From: Rapana venosa | Lineage: Eukaryota > Mollusca > Gastropoda > Neogastropoda > Muricidae | Length of the DNA stretch: 64,000 bases | Direction of reading: 5' to 3' | NCBI GenBank assembly: GCA_028751875.1 | Contig: CM054165.1 | Span: forward strand, 26,055,688 to 26,119,687 | In this document: positions 32,229 through 42,001 of the stretch, one piece after another | Position numbering within the stretch: position 1 is the first letter of the stretch | Layout: each line of letters opens with the position of its first letter | The notes under the pieces: generated by a model | The model's input: only the letters and a program-made list of their open reading frames with translations | Told to the model about the DNA's origin: nothing | Databases searched by the model: none | Made by a program: the position numbers and the translations under genes

Positions 32229-32574
32229 CAGCGCTGCGCTGTGATCATGTAGTTTTCATGTGCTTTAAAAATCATACACAATCATTCATTCAGTCAGTCA
32301 GTCAGTCGTTCCCACAGTATGCATAGCCCATAGATGGCTTCTGGTAACACAGCAGAGTGGTGTATTCGTATCATCTGAAGTTGTGAGTTGGATTGTCTGT
32401 TAGTGTTACCCACACCCCACCCCCTAACATGTCTGTTCACTACTATTGTCAATGTAATGTTATTTTGGTCAGGTATTGTGGTATTAGGCCTCGTCCCCAT
32501 AGTCTCTTGGAACTACTGTTCAGTAACTACCTTGATAATATCTCATATCATTGACGAGGGCATTGACAAAAATT

Positions 32575-32690
32575 TTATTTCTTTTATTTTATACCACTTT
32601 AAGTTAGCAGCAGATTTGTCTGCGTGAAATTTGGGCTGCTCTCCCCAGAGAGCGCGTCACCACAAGAGCAGCACCACCCTTTATCGAAAT
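32575..32690 (-). mobile_element. SINE family C, 3' fragment
   Basis: Contains 'gcagatttgtctgcgtgaaa', 'tttgggctgctctccccaga' and 'gcgtcaccacaagagcagca'. Confidence 0.85.
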
Positions 32691-32865
32691 GAACACCTGA
32701 ATAGCTGGTTGCTTTATATTTTGATGTCTTATTCTGTATATATGGATTCACAGGTGATGTTGGCATTGATGCGACAAATGCCTCACAGTTTTAACTTTGC
32801 TTTAATTCTTAACCAGATGACAACCCTGATATGACCTCTGTGGTCTCTTTATTTATTTTATGCAT

Positions 32866-33216
32866 TCATTCTTTTATTTCAAGGATAATGGAATAAACGC
32901 TCATGTGCTTTTTTACACCCAGTCCCTGTTTGTATGCAGTTTGGTAAATTTTGTCATCCGTTCCCGCCGGCACATAGTGGCCTACTCTTCTAAAAAGCGA
33001 AACAGGGTTTAACTCGTGCGCAAGATGTTCTGTGTGCGTTCAAACACAGGACCTCGGTTTATAGTTTCATCCAAAGGATTTTGGGGAGAGTGGAGACGGC
33101 ACTGATGTTAACTCCAGGAGAAATATCCCCTTGAACAAGATTCAAACTCGGATCAGCAGATTTTGAGCACAATGCACAATGCTCTAACCACCAGGCTATC
33201 CCGTCCCTCTATAGGG
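32866..33216 (-). mobile_element. SINE family A, full-length copy
   Basis: Minus-strand copy from the tail ('tttcaaggataatggaataa') to the tRNA-like head ('ccaccaggctatcccgtccc' at 33197-33216). It lies in the intron before exon 3b. Confidence 0.93.
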
Positions 33217-33539
33217 AACCCCTGTGGGGATGAAAGTGTGACTGGTGTGAATTACTGTTGGTGTGGTAGTCTAGTGCTGTGTGTCTGTGGCTGACTTACC
33301 GTATGTATCAGACAGTGAGACACATCACTGAAGGCTGTGTTGATCTTGAACCTGGATGATTGAAGGAATGACTGACTGACAAAAGTGCTGTGCCTCAGCT
33401 TGCGGACTCCAGCAGTGTTTACAGAATGAAGTCATTCAGCCATGCTTTGCTGGTGAAATTTGCCTCGCCTCTGAGCTTAAAAAAACAAACCTGCTTAACC
33501 TTCCATGCTGCATTTATCAGTTTTAAAGCATTCCCTCTC

Positions 33540-33745
33540 CCTTGGGGATGCTGGGGGCTCTTTCAGTAGAAATCAGCACCCCACTACTTGGAATTACTGA
33601 GCTACAACTTTCCCATTTGTCATCGCTCGCTTTGTTACTGTCTTCTCTCCTCTCACTATCTAGCTTAAGTTGTGCCTACTCAGTCCATTCTCCTGCCTTT
33701 TTTTTCCAGGCAAATCTGACAATACATTCTGGCAATTTTTTTTAT
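33540..33745 (+). repeat. Repeat family H, diverged copy
   Basis: A 'ttggggatgctgggggctct' head, 'aatcagcaccccactacttg', and 'cagtccattctcctgccttt' followed by a T run, in the family order but heavily changed. Confidence 0.55.
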
Positions 33746-33814
33746 AATGAATTTTTTTGTAATGAGCTGCCCTGAAGTCAGAAAGTGTCCATTGCAGACC
33801 TCTTTAAAAGTTAA

Positions 33815-33930
33815 ATTTCATTTCATTTCATACCGCTTTAAGTCACGGCAGATTTCTTTGCGTGAAATTCAGGCTGCTCTCCTCGGAGAGAGTGGATGTG
33901 TCGCCACAAGAGCAGCACCACCTATTATTA
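33815..33930 (-). mobile_element. SINE family C, 3' fragment
   Basis: 'taagtcacggcagatttctt', 'attcaggctgctctcctcgg' and 'gtcgccacaagagcagcacc'. Confidence 0.85.
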
Positions 33931-34123
33931 ATTGTTGTACCACCATTTATTTTTTTAAGATTTTAACATCAATAAATTTTGTCAACAGCCCTTTCAATTT
34001 TGTCCTTTTTCTTTTTTGAGAAAATATCCAAACCCAAATATCTTTATGAACTTGGCGAAAGAATAGAGAGCCTGGGTTATGTACAATCAAGCACAGGAGA
34101 AGACCACCCAGTAAAGGAACACA

Positions 34124-34325
34124 GGGGAGAGAGAGACAGAGAGAGAGAGACAGAGAGAGAAAAGAGAGAGAGAGAGACAGAGGAACACACAGAGAGACAG
34201 AGAAGAGACAGAGAAGAGAGCGAGACAGAGAGGAACAGAGAGAGACAGAGAGAGAGACAGAGAAAGAGAGAGAGAGGAACAGAGAGAGAGAGACAGAAGA
34301 GAGAGAACAGACAGAGAGAGAGGAG
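34124..34325. repeat. GA-rich microsatellite
   Basis: (GA)n with GACA and GAAC interruptions, about 200 bp. Frames here encode Arg-Glu or Ser-Leu repeats only. Confidence 0.97.
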
Positions 34326-34491
34326 AAGAAGGCATTCCCAGAGTTGGCTTTCCATTCTGATTTTTGTTTGTTTGTGGTCATGTAGAAAATGGGAGGTAGA
34401 ATCATACTGTGTAACAACATATCATTAACAACATAACAGCAACGCATGTCGTCATACCCATAAAGCACCGGTAGCAAACCCTGTGTTTCAG

Positions 34492-34655
34492 GCTTGAAGT
34501 CTCATGGCGTGCCCCCCGACAAGATAAACTACGTCGTTTGCTCTCACGGCCATTCCGATCATGTAGGCAACCTGAACCTCTTTTGTTCGGCCACACACAT
34601 TGTCAGCTACGACATCTGCCACGGCGATCAGTACACCATGCATGACTTTGCTCAG
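34492..34655 (+). CDS. MBLAC1: MBLAC1 coding exon 3 (3b), catalytic HxHxDH exon
   Basis: Acceptor 'ctgtgtttcag' then 164 coding bases. The segment 'CSHGHSDHVGNLNLF' carries motif II of the metallo-beta-lactamase fold, H-G-H-S-D-H, which supplies most ligands of the two-metal site. It continues with 'ATHIVSYDICHGDQYTMHDF' and ends at donor CAG|GTCAGG in phase 0. It joins exon 2 (phase 1) and exon 4 (phase 0) in frame. There is no stop. Its gapless relationship to 29911-30074 makes the pair a tandem exon duplication about 4.6 kb apart. Confidence 0.95.
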
Positions 34656-34826
34656 GTCAGGGGACTTCACGCTTCAAACATCGCCTTTGTTGTGTTTGTG
34701 TGTGTGTGGTATTTGTTATTGGTGCATCGTGCATTGTTAACAAATTTTCTTTCAGAACTGCCTCATTTTCTGTGCATTGTGAGCAAGATGGGTTTTCTTT
34801 GGGGGTTTTTTGGGTTGTTTTTTTAA

Positions 34827-35625
34827 AGACTGCCTCACTTTCTGTGATGTTCCTGTCCTACTAATCCTACCCTACTCATTCCTATCTCTCCACTTTCCAG
34901 CCGTACTCCAGGCTTGTCATGTTGGATCCCTAGGGTCAGAAATCCACAGAGAGCTTATCAGTGTGCGGCTGCTGTTGAGCCACCAGCTTACAGAGGCCCT
35001 GCACTGCTGCTGCTGGGTTGCTTTGGGTGGTGTTCAGTGGTGCCTGTTCTGAGCTAACGTGCACAGGACACCAGCTATAAAGCCCTGCACTGATGACTGT
35101 AATGGCTTAGTCACAGAGCTAGTCAGAGAACCACCCCCCCCCCCCCCTCACCAGGGGTGGTGACCTCCGCAACGTCCTTCTATTGACCTTTGCCCTTGAA
35201 CTCCAGACCCTAAGGACTTCGACACTAACTCAACACAGGCACAGAAACATATAGCAAACAAGAGGTCATCGCAAGATCAGAACAACCGGGACCACTGAAT
35301 CAGAGACAATTTTCTTTTATTGCTTGATAATTTGTGGGGATGAGGACGTAACGATGATGCTGTAGAAGTGCATCAGCTTTGAGACTATCCTGACATCAAC
35401 TACACCTAAGAGATACAGACACGATTTGAGAAACACTCTCAAAATTGCATTCGTAAAGTGGTTCCACTCCCAGTCGTCCATATGAGCCCGTAGTGAACTC
35501 GCTCTGGGTAGGAGCTGGCCAAAATCTAAAGAAAATGTATTCATGACTGCCCTGGGATTTGAACCAGCCACCTTCCCAGCCAGGAACCCAATGTTCTAAC
35601 CACTGCACCATGGCTTGCCGAAAAT
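34827..35625 (-). mobile_element. Long tRNA-headed retroposon, older copy
   Basis: Same element as 39475-40349, in the same orientation. At its right end the minus strand has 'catggtgcagtggttagaac' and 'ggctggttcaaatccc' (A- and B-box-like). The middle shares 'ggtgttcagtggtgcctgtt' and 'gctaacgtgcacaggacacc'. A T-rich run (34806-34824) may be the old poly(A) tail. No protein is recognised. More diverged than the other copy. Confidence 0.85.
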
Positions 35626-35804
35626 GTTAGTGGTATATGGTGTTTTGGGTGCATCTTGAAGAAAGTGTTTGTTTCTTTGTATTTGTGTTGAAATGCCTGC
35701 TTTGAAAATTAGATGAAGGTGACTAACATTGTTCAGTATGTGTGCATGCTCGTGTGTGTGTGTGTGCTCGTGTGTGTGTGTGTATGTGTGTGTTATTATT
35801 ATTA

Positions 35805-36116
35805 TCATTTTATTTCAAGGATAATGGAATAAGCTTTCATGTGCTTTTTTGATCCAGTCCCCATGTTGTTTTGTAAATTTTGTCATCTGTTCCCTCCGGC
35901 ACACAATGGCCTACTCTTTTGAAAAGCGGAACAGGATTTAATGTGTGCGCAAGATGTTCCGCATACAGGGCCTCGGTTTATTGTCTCATCCAAAGGACTT
36001 TTTGGGAGAGTGGAGTTGCACTGATGTTAACTGCAGGGGAAAAATATTCCCTTGAACCGGATTTGAACTCAGGTCATCAGATTGCGAGCGCAATGTTTTA
36101 ACCACTAGGCTATCAA
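35805..36116 (-). mobile_element. SINE family A, full-length copy
   Basis: From tail ('tatttcaaggataatggaat') through core ('ggtttattgtctcatccaaa') to the tRNA-like head ('ttttaaccactaggctatca'). Confidence 0.92.
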
Positions 36117-36180
36117 GAGAGAGGGAGTGTGTGTGTGTTTGGTGCACTTTGAGGCTATATTACTGGGATATCATGCTATT

Positions 36181-36472
36181 AGGGGACAGGATAGCTCAGT
36201 GGTCGGAGCACTCGCTTTCCCCCAGCCAAGTTAAGCAGCGTCGAGCATGGTTACCAGTTGGATGGGTAACCGTTTGCGCGCCTTGGCTTCAGTACAGTTC
36301 CCCCAGTTCACCCAGCTGTAAATGGGTACCTGCCCTCTTTAGGGTCAGGGAAGGTAAAGTAGCAAGGGAGAGGAGATGGGCACCGCCCTCAATATGCTGG
36401 CCCTAGAGAAGTGAGGTCTCTGACGCCTCGCTCCCCTATGACCATATAAGTAATGGGACTCCTTTACCGTTT
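36181..36472 (+). mobile_element. tRNA/5S-rRNA-type SINE, copy 4
   Basis: 'gacaggatagctcagtggtc' (A-box-like), 'caagttaagcagcgtcgagc' and 'agttggatgggtaaccgttt' (5S-like) in order, then 'ggtacctgccctctttaggg', ending 'ctcctttaccgttttccc'. About 290 bp and well conserved. Confidence 0.93.
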
Positions 36473-36897
36473 TCCCTTTGATCATGCTATTGAAAATGGA
36501 TTTTTGTTTTTTCAAGTTTCTATTGTTATTATCAACATTTTTATCATTATAGTAGAAAACTAGCTTAATGTTTGTAACCTTCAATGGAGAAGATAGAATC
36601 TAGCCTATATATGGAGAGAAAGTATAAACAAATATTGAACTCATGAATTTTTGGGGGGGTTGTTGTTGGGTTGTTTAAAAATTGTATTTGTGTGTTCATT
36701 GGTTTTTAGGCGGCTTTCTCTTTATTGAACAGTTGTATTCAGTTAATATGTGCAACATTTAAAACCATGTTCCATAAAAAAAAAAGTTTAATGGTTTAAA
36801 AAAAAAATTTGATTGAACATATTATGTTCAGTAGATGTATGTAACATAAATTCATGTGCCGTGGAAAAAAGTTGAATATTTGAAAATAGATTTTGTT

Positions 36898-37035
36898 TTA
36901 ATAATAATAATGATAATAATATGTGGAATTTATAGAGCGCTATATCTTGCAATTACAAATCAGAGCGCTTCCATTCAATCCGCTCTCACACAAGCAACAA
37001 CAATGATTCACAATATTCTAACAAATCCAAATGTA
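36898..37035 (+). repeat. Repeat family J
   Basis: (AAT)n, 'tgtggaatttatagagcgct', 'tatatcttgcaattacaaat' and 'cagagcgcttccattcaatc'. The copy at 56340-56480 is nearly the same. Confidence 0.85.
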
Positions 37036-37171
37036 CCACAACCACACACACACACACACAACACACTTATTGAACAATTATTGTATTCGGCAGATGTGTG
37101 TAACGTATAAATCAGTTCCATAAACAACAACACACACACAAAAAAGTAACGGTTGACTATTTTGATGGCAA

Positions 37172-37525
37172 AGATGTGGTGTGTGTGTGTGTATGGTGTT
37201 GTTCGTGTGTAGTGGTGGTATGTGGTGTGTGGTGTGTGTGTGTGGTGTGTGTGTGTGTGTGTTGGTGTGTGTGTGTGGTGTGTGTGGTGGTGTGTGTGGT
37301 GTGTGTGTGGTGTGTGTGTGTGTTGGGTGTGTGTGTGTGTGTGTGTGTGTGTTGGTGTGTGTGTGTGTGTGTTGGTGTGTGTGTGTGGTGTGTGTGTGTG
37401 TGTATGTGGTTGTGTGTGGTGTATGTGGTATGTGTGTGGTGTGTGGTGTGTGTGTGGTGTGTGTGTGTGGTGTATGTGTGTGGTGTGTGTGTGTGGTGTG
37501 TGTGTGTGTGGTGTGTGTGTGTGTG
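37172..37525. repeat. GT microsatellite abutting the exon 4 acceptor
   Basis: (GT)n broken by GG and TT, about 350 bp, ending directly in the acceptor 'gtgtgtgtgcag'. The exon has no pyrimidine tract beyond alternating TG. Confidence 0.97.
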
Positions 37526-37528
37526 CAG

Positions 37529-37642
37529 GGGATACCCTACGAGATTGACGACTTTGTGGAGATCTGGCGACACCAGGCCACACGGGGGCCGATGTGTCCG
37601 TCATTGTGAGGGGAACCCAGCTGGGAGTCGTGGCCATCACTG
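37529..37642 (+). CDS. MBLAC1: MBLAC1 coding exon 4, with a one-base frameshift
   Basis: Starts in phase 0 with 'GIPYEIDDFVEI'. The conserved continuation 'ATPGHTGADVSVIVRGTQLG' and 'VVAITG' is in another frame. The two frames meet at about 37562-37569, where one base appears to be missing. Corrected by one base, the exon would be 115 bp and end in phase 1 at donor G|GTAATG, matching exon 5. 'PGHT' is motif III (metal-ligand His), and the final G joins 'D' of exon 5 as motif IV. As written, the frame stops at TGA within the exon. Either a sequencing indel or a disabling mutation would explain this; intact flanking exons favour the former. Confidence 0.88.
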
Positions 37643-38596
37643 GTAATGGGGGGGGGGGGGGGGGGATTGTGTTGTGTGTGAGGTGGGGGGTTGCTTTGTG
37701 TGTGTGAAGGGGTTTTGTGTGGGGGGGGGGGGTTGTTTTGTGGGGGTGGGGGGGGGGGGGGGTTGCTTTGTGTAAATGTAAAGGGGTTTTGTGGGTGTGT
37801 GGGGAGGGGTGTTGTTTTGTGTGTGTGTGGGGGGGGTTGTTTTGTGGGGTGGGGTTGCTTTGTGTAAATTTTAAAGGGGTTTTGTGGGGGGGGGGGGAGG
37901 GGTGTTGCTTTGTGTGTGAGTGAAGGGGTTTTGTGTGGGAAGGGGGGGTTGCTTTGTGTGTGTGAGAAGGGGTTTTGTGTGGGGAGGGGGGTTGCTTTGT
38001 GTGTGTGAAGGGGGTGTTTTGTGTGTGGGGGATTACTTTTGTGTGGTGTGTGGGGAGGGGTGCTTTGTGTGTGGGGAGGGGGTGTTGCTTTGTGTGTGAG
38101 TGTGTGTGAGAAGGGGTTTTGTGTGGGGAGTGGGGTTTGCTTTGTGTGTGTGTGTGTGAAGGGGTTTTGTGTGGGGAGGGGGGTTTGCTTTGTGTGTGTG
38201 TGGAGGGGTTTTGTGTGGGGATGGGGGGGTTGCTTTGTGTAGATGTGAGAAGGAGGGTTGTTTTGTGTGTGTGAAGGGGTTTCATTGTGTGTGGGGAGGG
38301 GGGGGATTGTTTTGTGTGTGTGGGGGTGGGTGGGTGGGTTGCTTTGTGTATGTGTGTGAGAGAGAGAGGAGGGTTGTTTTGTGTGAGTGTGTGTGTGAAG
38401 GAATTGTTTTGTGTGTGTGTGTGAGGGTTGCTTTGTGTGTGTGTGTGGGTGGGATTGTTTGTTGGGGGGGGGGGGGGGGGGGATTTGTAAGGGGGGGGGG
38501 GGGGGGTTGCTGTGTGTGTGTGGGGGGGGAGGGGGCATTTGTGTGTGTGTGGGGGGGGGTTGCTTCATGTGTGTGTGTGGATTGTTTTGCGTGTGT

Positions 38597-38627
<31 letters not shown>

Positions 38628-38710
38628 GGTTGCTTTGTGTGTGTGTGTCTGAGTGTTTGAGATTGAGGGTTGGTGTGTGTGTGTGAAGGGATTGTTTTGT
38701 GTGTAGATGT
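37643..38710. repeat. G/GT-rich minisatellite at the start of MBLAC1 intron 4
   Basis: About 25 imperfect units near 40 bp: 'ttgctttgtgtgtgtgaagg' followed by 'ggttttgtgtggggaggggg'. It contains many G runs (for example 38465-38482 and 38490-38506). It starts right after the exon 4 donor. The long Pro/His/Thr frames on the minus strand are products of the repeat. Confidence 0.95.
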
Positions 38711-38727
38711 GTGTGTGTGTGTTTTTC

Positions 38728-38885
38728 TTTCTTTTATTTCAAGGATAACGGAACAGGCTTTTGTGTGCTTAAAAATATATTTGTTTACATCCAGTTGTCC
38801 TATGTATGCAGTTTTGTAAATTTTATCATCTGCTCCCACCGGCACACAGTGGCCTACTCTTGTGAAAGGCGGAGTGGGTTTCTCA
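38728..38885 (-). mobile_element. SINE family A, 3' part
   Basis: 'ttttatttcaaggataacgg', then 'cagttttgtaaattttatca' and 'ggcacacagtggcctactct'. Lost beyond 'gcggagtgggttt'. Confidence 0.88.
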
Positions 38886-38929
38886 TAATCATTGTCATTA
38901 CAATTTCTACACTTACAACTTCTGCTGTT

Positions 38930-39022
38930 GCTACTACTACTACTACTACTACTACAACATCTACTGTTGTTGTTGTTGCTGCTAAATAACTACTACCACT
39001 TCTACCATCATCATCTTCTTCT
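38930..39022. repeat. ACT/TTG trinucleotide tracts
   Basis: (ACT)n at 38933-38953, (TTG)n near 38964-38980, then mixed trinucleotides. Confidence 0.88.
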
Positions 39023-39139
39023 TCATCTATGTATGATAGTATCTGTTTATATCACAAGTCTATCAGTACCTTCACAATGATAAAGAATTATTCAGAATTT
39101 TTTCATCTTTCTGTGTGTGTTTATTTATTTATTTTATTT

Positions 39140-39388
39140 CATTCTTTTATATCGAGGATAATGGAATAAGCACTTGTGTGCTTTTTTACATCTAGTCCCT
39201 GTGTGTATGCAGTTTTGTAAATTCTGTCATCCGTTCCCCTGGCACACAGTGGCCTACTCTTACGAAAAGCGGAACAGGTTTTAACGTGTGCGCAAGATGT
39301 TCTGCGTACGTTCGCACATGGGGCCTTGGTTTATAGTCTGATCCGAAGGACTTTTGGGGAGAGTGGAGTCTGCACTGATGTTAACTCC
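39140..39388 (-). mobile_element. SINE family A, head-less copy
   Basis: Tail 'tcttttatatcgaggataat', 'ggcacacagtggcctactct', core 'ggtttatagtctgatccgaa' and 'gcactgatgttaactccag'. The tRNA-like head is absent. Confidence 0.92.
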
Positions 39389-39469
39389 AGTAGTGGGTGA
39401 TACATAGGGAAGGGTTAGTAGCAGATTACCTATAGGGAAAAGGTTAGGATAAGAAAATATTTGCATTTG

Positions 39470-39474
<5 letters not shown>

Positions 39475-39506
<32 letters not shown>

Positions 39507-40349
39507 CCTCATCTTCTGTGACGTCCCCTGTTTTGCTGTTCTCACGCCGCTCATTCCAATCTCCCCGCCACAGCCATACCCAGATTTGTTATGTCTCATC
39601 CTCAGAGTCGGAGGTCCACAGGGAGCCAATCACTATCAGGCCGCCGTGGGGCCACCAGCCAGAGGGGCCCTGCACTGCTGCTGGGTCACTTTGGTGGTGT
39701 TCAGTGGTGCCTGTTCTGAGCTAACATACGCAGGACACCACCTACTAAGCCCCCTACTAACGACAGTATTAGCTCAGTCGCGGAGCCAGACTGAGTGAGT
39801 TGCCCACCCGAGGTGGCAACCACCACAACGTCCCTCCAACGACCGTCCCCCGCAAACCTCCAAACCCAAAGGCTTTGACACAAACTCACCACAGGCACAG
39901 AAGTGTATGGGCAAACCGAATCTGAGGTCACCCTGAGACCAGAGCAACTGGGACCACCGAATCAGAGGCAATTTTTTAATTGCATGATGATCAATGACAA
40001 TGAGGATGACGTAATTATGCTGCTGTGGAAGTGCATATGCTTTGAGACTACTTGACAGGGCTGTACTCTACGCTTACTATCATAATATATCCCGGCGTCA
40101 ACCAGGCCCGAGAGATACAGACACCTGCAGTGTTGGTCAGGTAATTTGAGCAACACTCTCAAATTCGCATCCGTTAAGTGGATGAAGCTCGACTGTGTGG
40201 TCCCAGTCTTCCCACTGAGCCCACAGCACACTCACTCTGGGTAGGAGCCGGCCGGAGTCCGAAAAATCCCTATGACTCTTATGGGAATCGAACCCGCGAC
40301 CTTCCAGTCCGTAACCCAAGGCGCTAACCACTGCGCCATGGCGGCTGGT
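39475..40349 (-). mobile_element. Long tRNA-headed retroposon, young copy with target-site duplication
   Basis: Flanked by the perfect 14-bp direct repeat TTGCATTTGAATTT (39461-39474 and 40350-40363). Read on the minus strand it starts with 'catggcgcagtggttagcgc' (A box) and 'ggtcgcgggttcgattccc' (B box) and ends in about 28 A residues (poly-T at 39475-39502). At about 875 bp it is far longer than most tRNA-derived SINEs. No recognisable protein is encoded. It lies inside the MBLAC1 intron 4 minisatellite, so it inserted after the array formed. Confidence 0.93.
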
Positions 40350-41020
40350 TTGCATTTGAATTTGATCATCATTATCTCTGTGACCATCCCAAGTGACCTG
40401 TTTATATACATAGTGGATGGTTGGTTACCCTATAGCAGGTTACCCGTCAGAAAAAGGTTACGATAAGAAACTATTTGAATTTCATCATCACCATTATTAC
40501 TTTGACCTCCAGGTGACCTTGTTGATACACATAGTAGATGGTTAGTTACTCTATAGCAGGTTACCCGTCAGGAAAAGGTTACGACAAGAAAGTATTTGAA
40601 TTTCATCATCACCGTTACCTCTACAACCTCCAGGTGACCTGTTAATATTCATAACCGGTGGTTAGTTACCCTATAGCAAGTTACCCGTAAGAAAAAGGTT
40701 ACGACAAGGAACTATTTGATTTTCATCATCATCATGGCTGTGACCTGTTAATATTCATAACCGGTGGTTAGTTACCCTATAGCAAGTTACCCATAAGAAA
40801 AAGGTTAGGACAAGAAACTTATTCAACTTTCATCCTCACGGTCATCTCTACAACCTCCAGGTGACCTGTTAATATACATAAAGGATGGTTAGTTACCCTA
40901 TAGCAAGTTACCCGTAAGGAAAAGAAACTTATTCAAACTTCATCATCACGGTCCTCTCTACGACCCCCAGGTGACCTGTTAATATACATAACCGGTGGTT
41001 AGTTACCCTATAGCAAGTTA

Positions 41021-41314
41021 AAGGTAAAGGTAAAGGAGTCCCATAACCTATAAGGTCGTAGGGGAGCGAGGCGTCAGAGACCTCACTTCTCTGGGGCCAG
41101 CATATTGAGGGTGGCGCCCATCTCCTCTCCCTCGCTGCTTTACCTTCCCTGACCCTAAAGAGGGCAGGTACCCATTTACAGCTGGGTGAACTGGGGAACT
41201 GTACTGAAGCCAAGGCACGCAAACGGTCACCCATCCAACTGGTAACCACGCTCAACGCTGCTTAACTTGGCTGGGGGAAAGCGAGTGCTCCGACCACTGA
41301 GCTATCCCGTCCCC
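41021..41314 (-). mobile_element. tRNA/5S-rRNA-type SINE, copy 5, with target-site duplication
   Basis: Flanked by ATAGCAAGTTA at 41010-41020 and 41315-41325. The minus strand starts GGGGACGGGATAGCTCAGTG, continues with 'aagttaagcagcgttgagcg' and 'ttggatgggtgaccg', and ends in (CCTTTA)n. At 294 bp it gives clear element boundaries for the family. Confidence 0.95.
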
Positions 41315-41726
41315 ATAGCAAGTTAAGGACAAGAAACTATTTAAATGTCATCATCACCGCTATCTCTGCGACCTCCAGGTGACCTGTTTATATACATAGT
41401 AGATGGTTAGTTACCCTATACCAAGTTACCCGTAAAAAAAAGGTTACGACAAGAAACTTATTCAAACTTCATCCTCACGGCTATCTCTACGACCTGCAGG
41501 TGACCTGTTAATATACATAACGGGTAGTTAGTTACCCTATAGCAAGTTACCCGTAAGAAAAAGGTTACGACAAGGAACTATTTGATTTTCATCATCATCA
41601 TGGCTGTGACCTGTTAATATACATAACAGGTGGTTAGTTACCCTATACCAAGTTACCCGTAAGAAAAAGGTTAGGACAAGAAACTTATTCGAACTTCATC
41701 CTCACGGCCATCTCTACGACCTGCAG

Positions 41727-42001
41727 GTGACCTGTTTGAATGCCTGGAGGACCTGGAGGACCCGGACCTGTGGCAGAGTAGCAGCGAGCAGCCCGGCCAG
41801 CAGGAGCAGAGCCGCATCGAGGTGCTGCGCGTCGCTGACTTCATCGTGCCCGGCCACGGGCCCATGTTCCGGGTCCCCGGCGAGTATCGCAAACAGATGC
41901 GGGTGGTCATGATACGCGAGGAGCGGTACGTGGAGTGTAGCTCCGACAGAGCTTCGGCCATCGTGTCAGAGTCGCAGTGTGTGATTGTGGAAACGGATTG
42001 A
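41727..42001 (+). CDS. MBLAC1: MBLAC1 coding exon 5 (stop codon)
   Basis: Acceptor 'ctacgacctgcag', phase 1. Encodes 'DLFECLEDLEDPDLWQ', 'IEVLRVADFIVPGHGPMFRV' and 'YRKQMRVVMIREERY', stopping at TGA (41999-42001). The G-D at the exon 4/5 junction is motif IV (metal-bridging Asp) and 'PGHGP' is motif V (last metal-ligand His). The spliced product would be about 234 residues, in the usual range for MBLAC1. The GC-rich codon usage stands out from the AT-rich intron and marks this as real coding sequence. Confidence 0.95.

Larger units (their letters stand above)
39395..41738 (+). repeat. Minisatellite carrying copies of the exon 5 splice acceptor
   Basis: About nine units of 100-125 bp: 'gtgacctgttaatatacata', 'ggttagttaccctatagcaa', 'gttacccgtaagaaaaaggt', 'tacgacaagaaacta' and 'ttcatcatcacggctatctc'. 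The array merges into exon 5: the true site 'tacgacctgcag|GTGACCTGTTT' matches the unit segment near 41487-41508 and, with one change, most other units. Two retroposons have inserted into it (39475-40349 and 41021-41314). An incomplete unit in reverse orientation lies at 43160-43245. Confidence 0.93.

Noticed and set aside
36220..36275. 5S rRNA gene
   Set aside because: Only the internal promoter part resembles 5S rRNA, and the rest is the SINE body; several dispersed copies with target-site duplications show retroposition.
37008..38568. Long minus-strand open frames of 343-425 codons
   Set aside because: They consist of Pro/His/Thr repeats produced by the GT and G-rich minisatellites, and they lie opposite a real exon.
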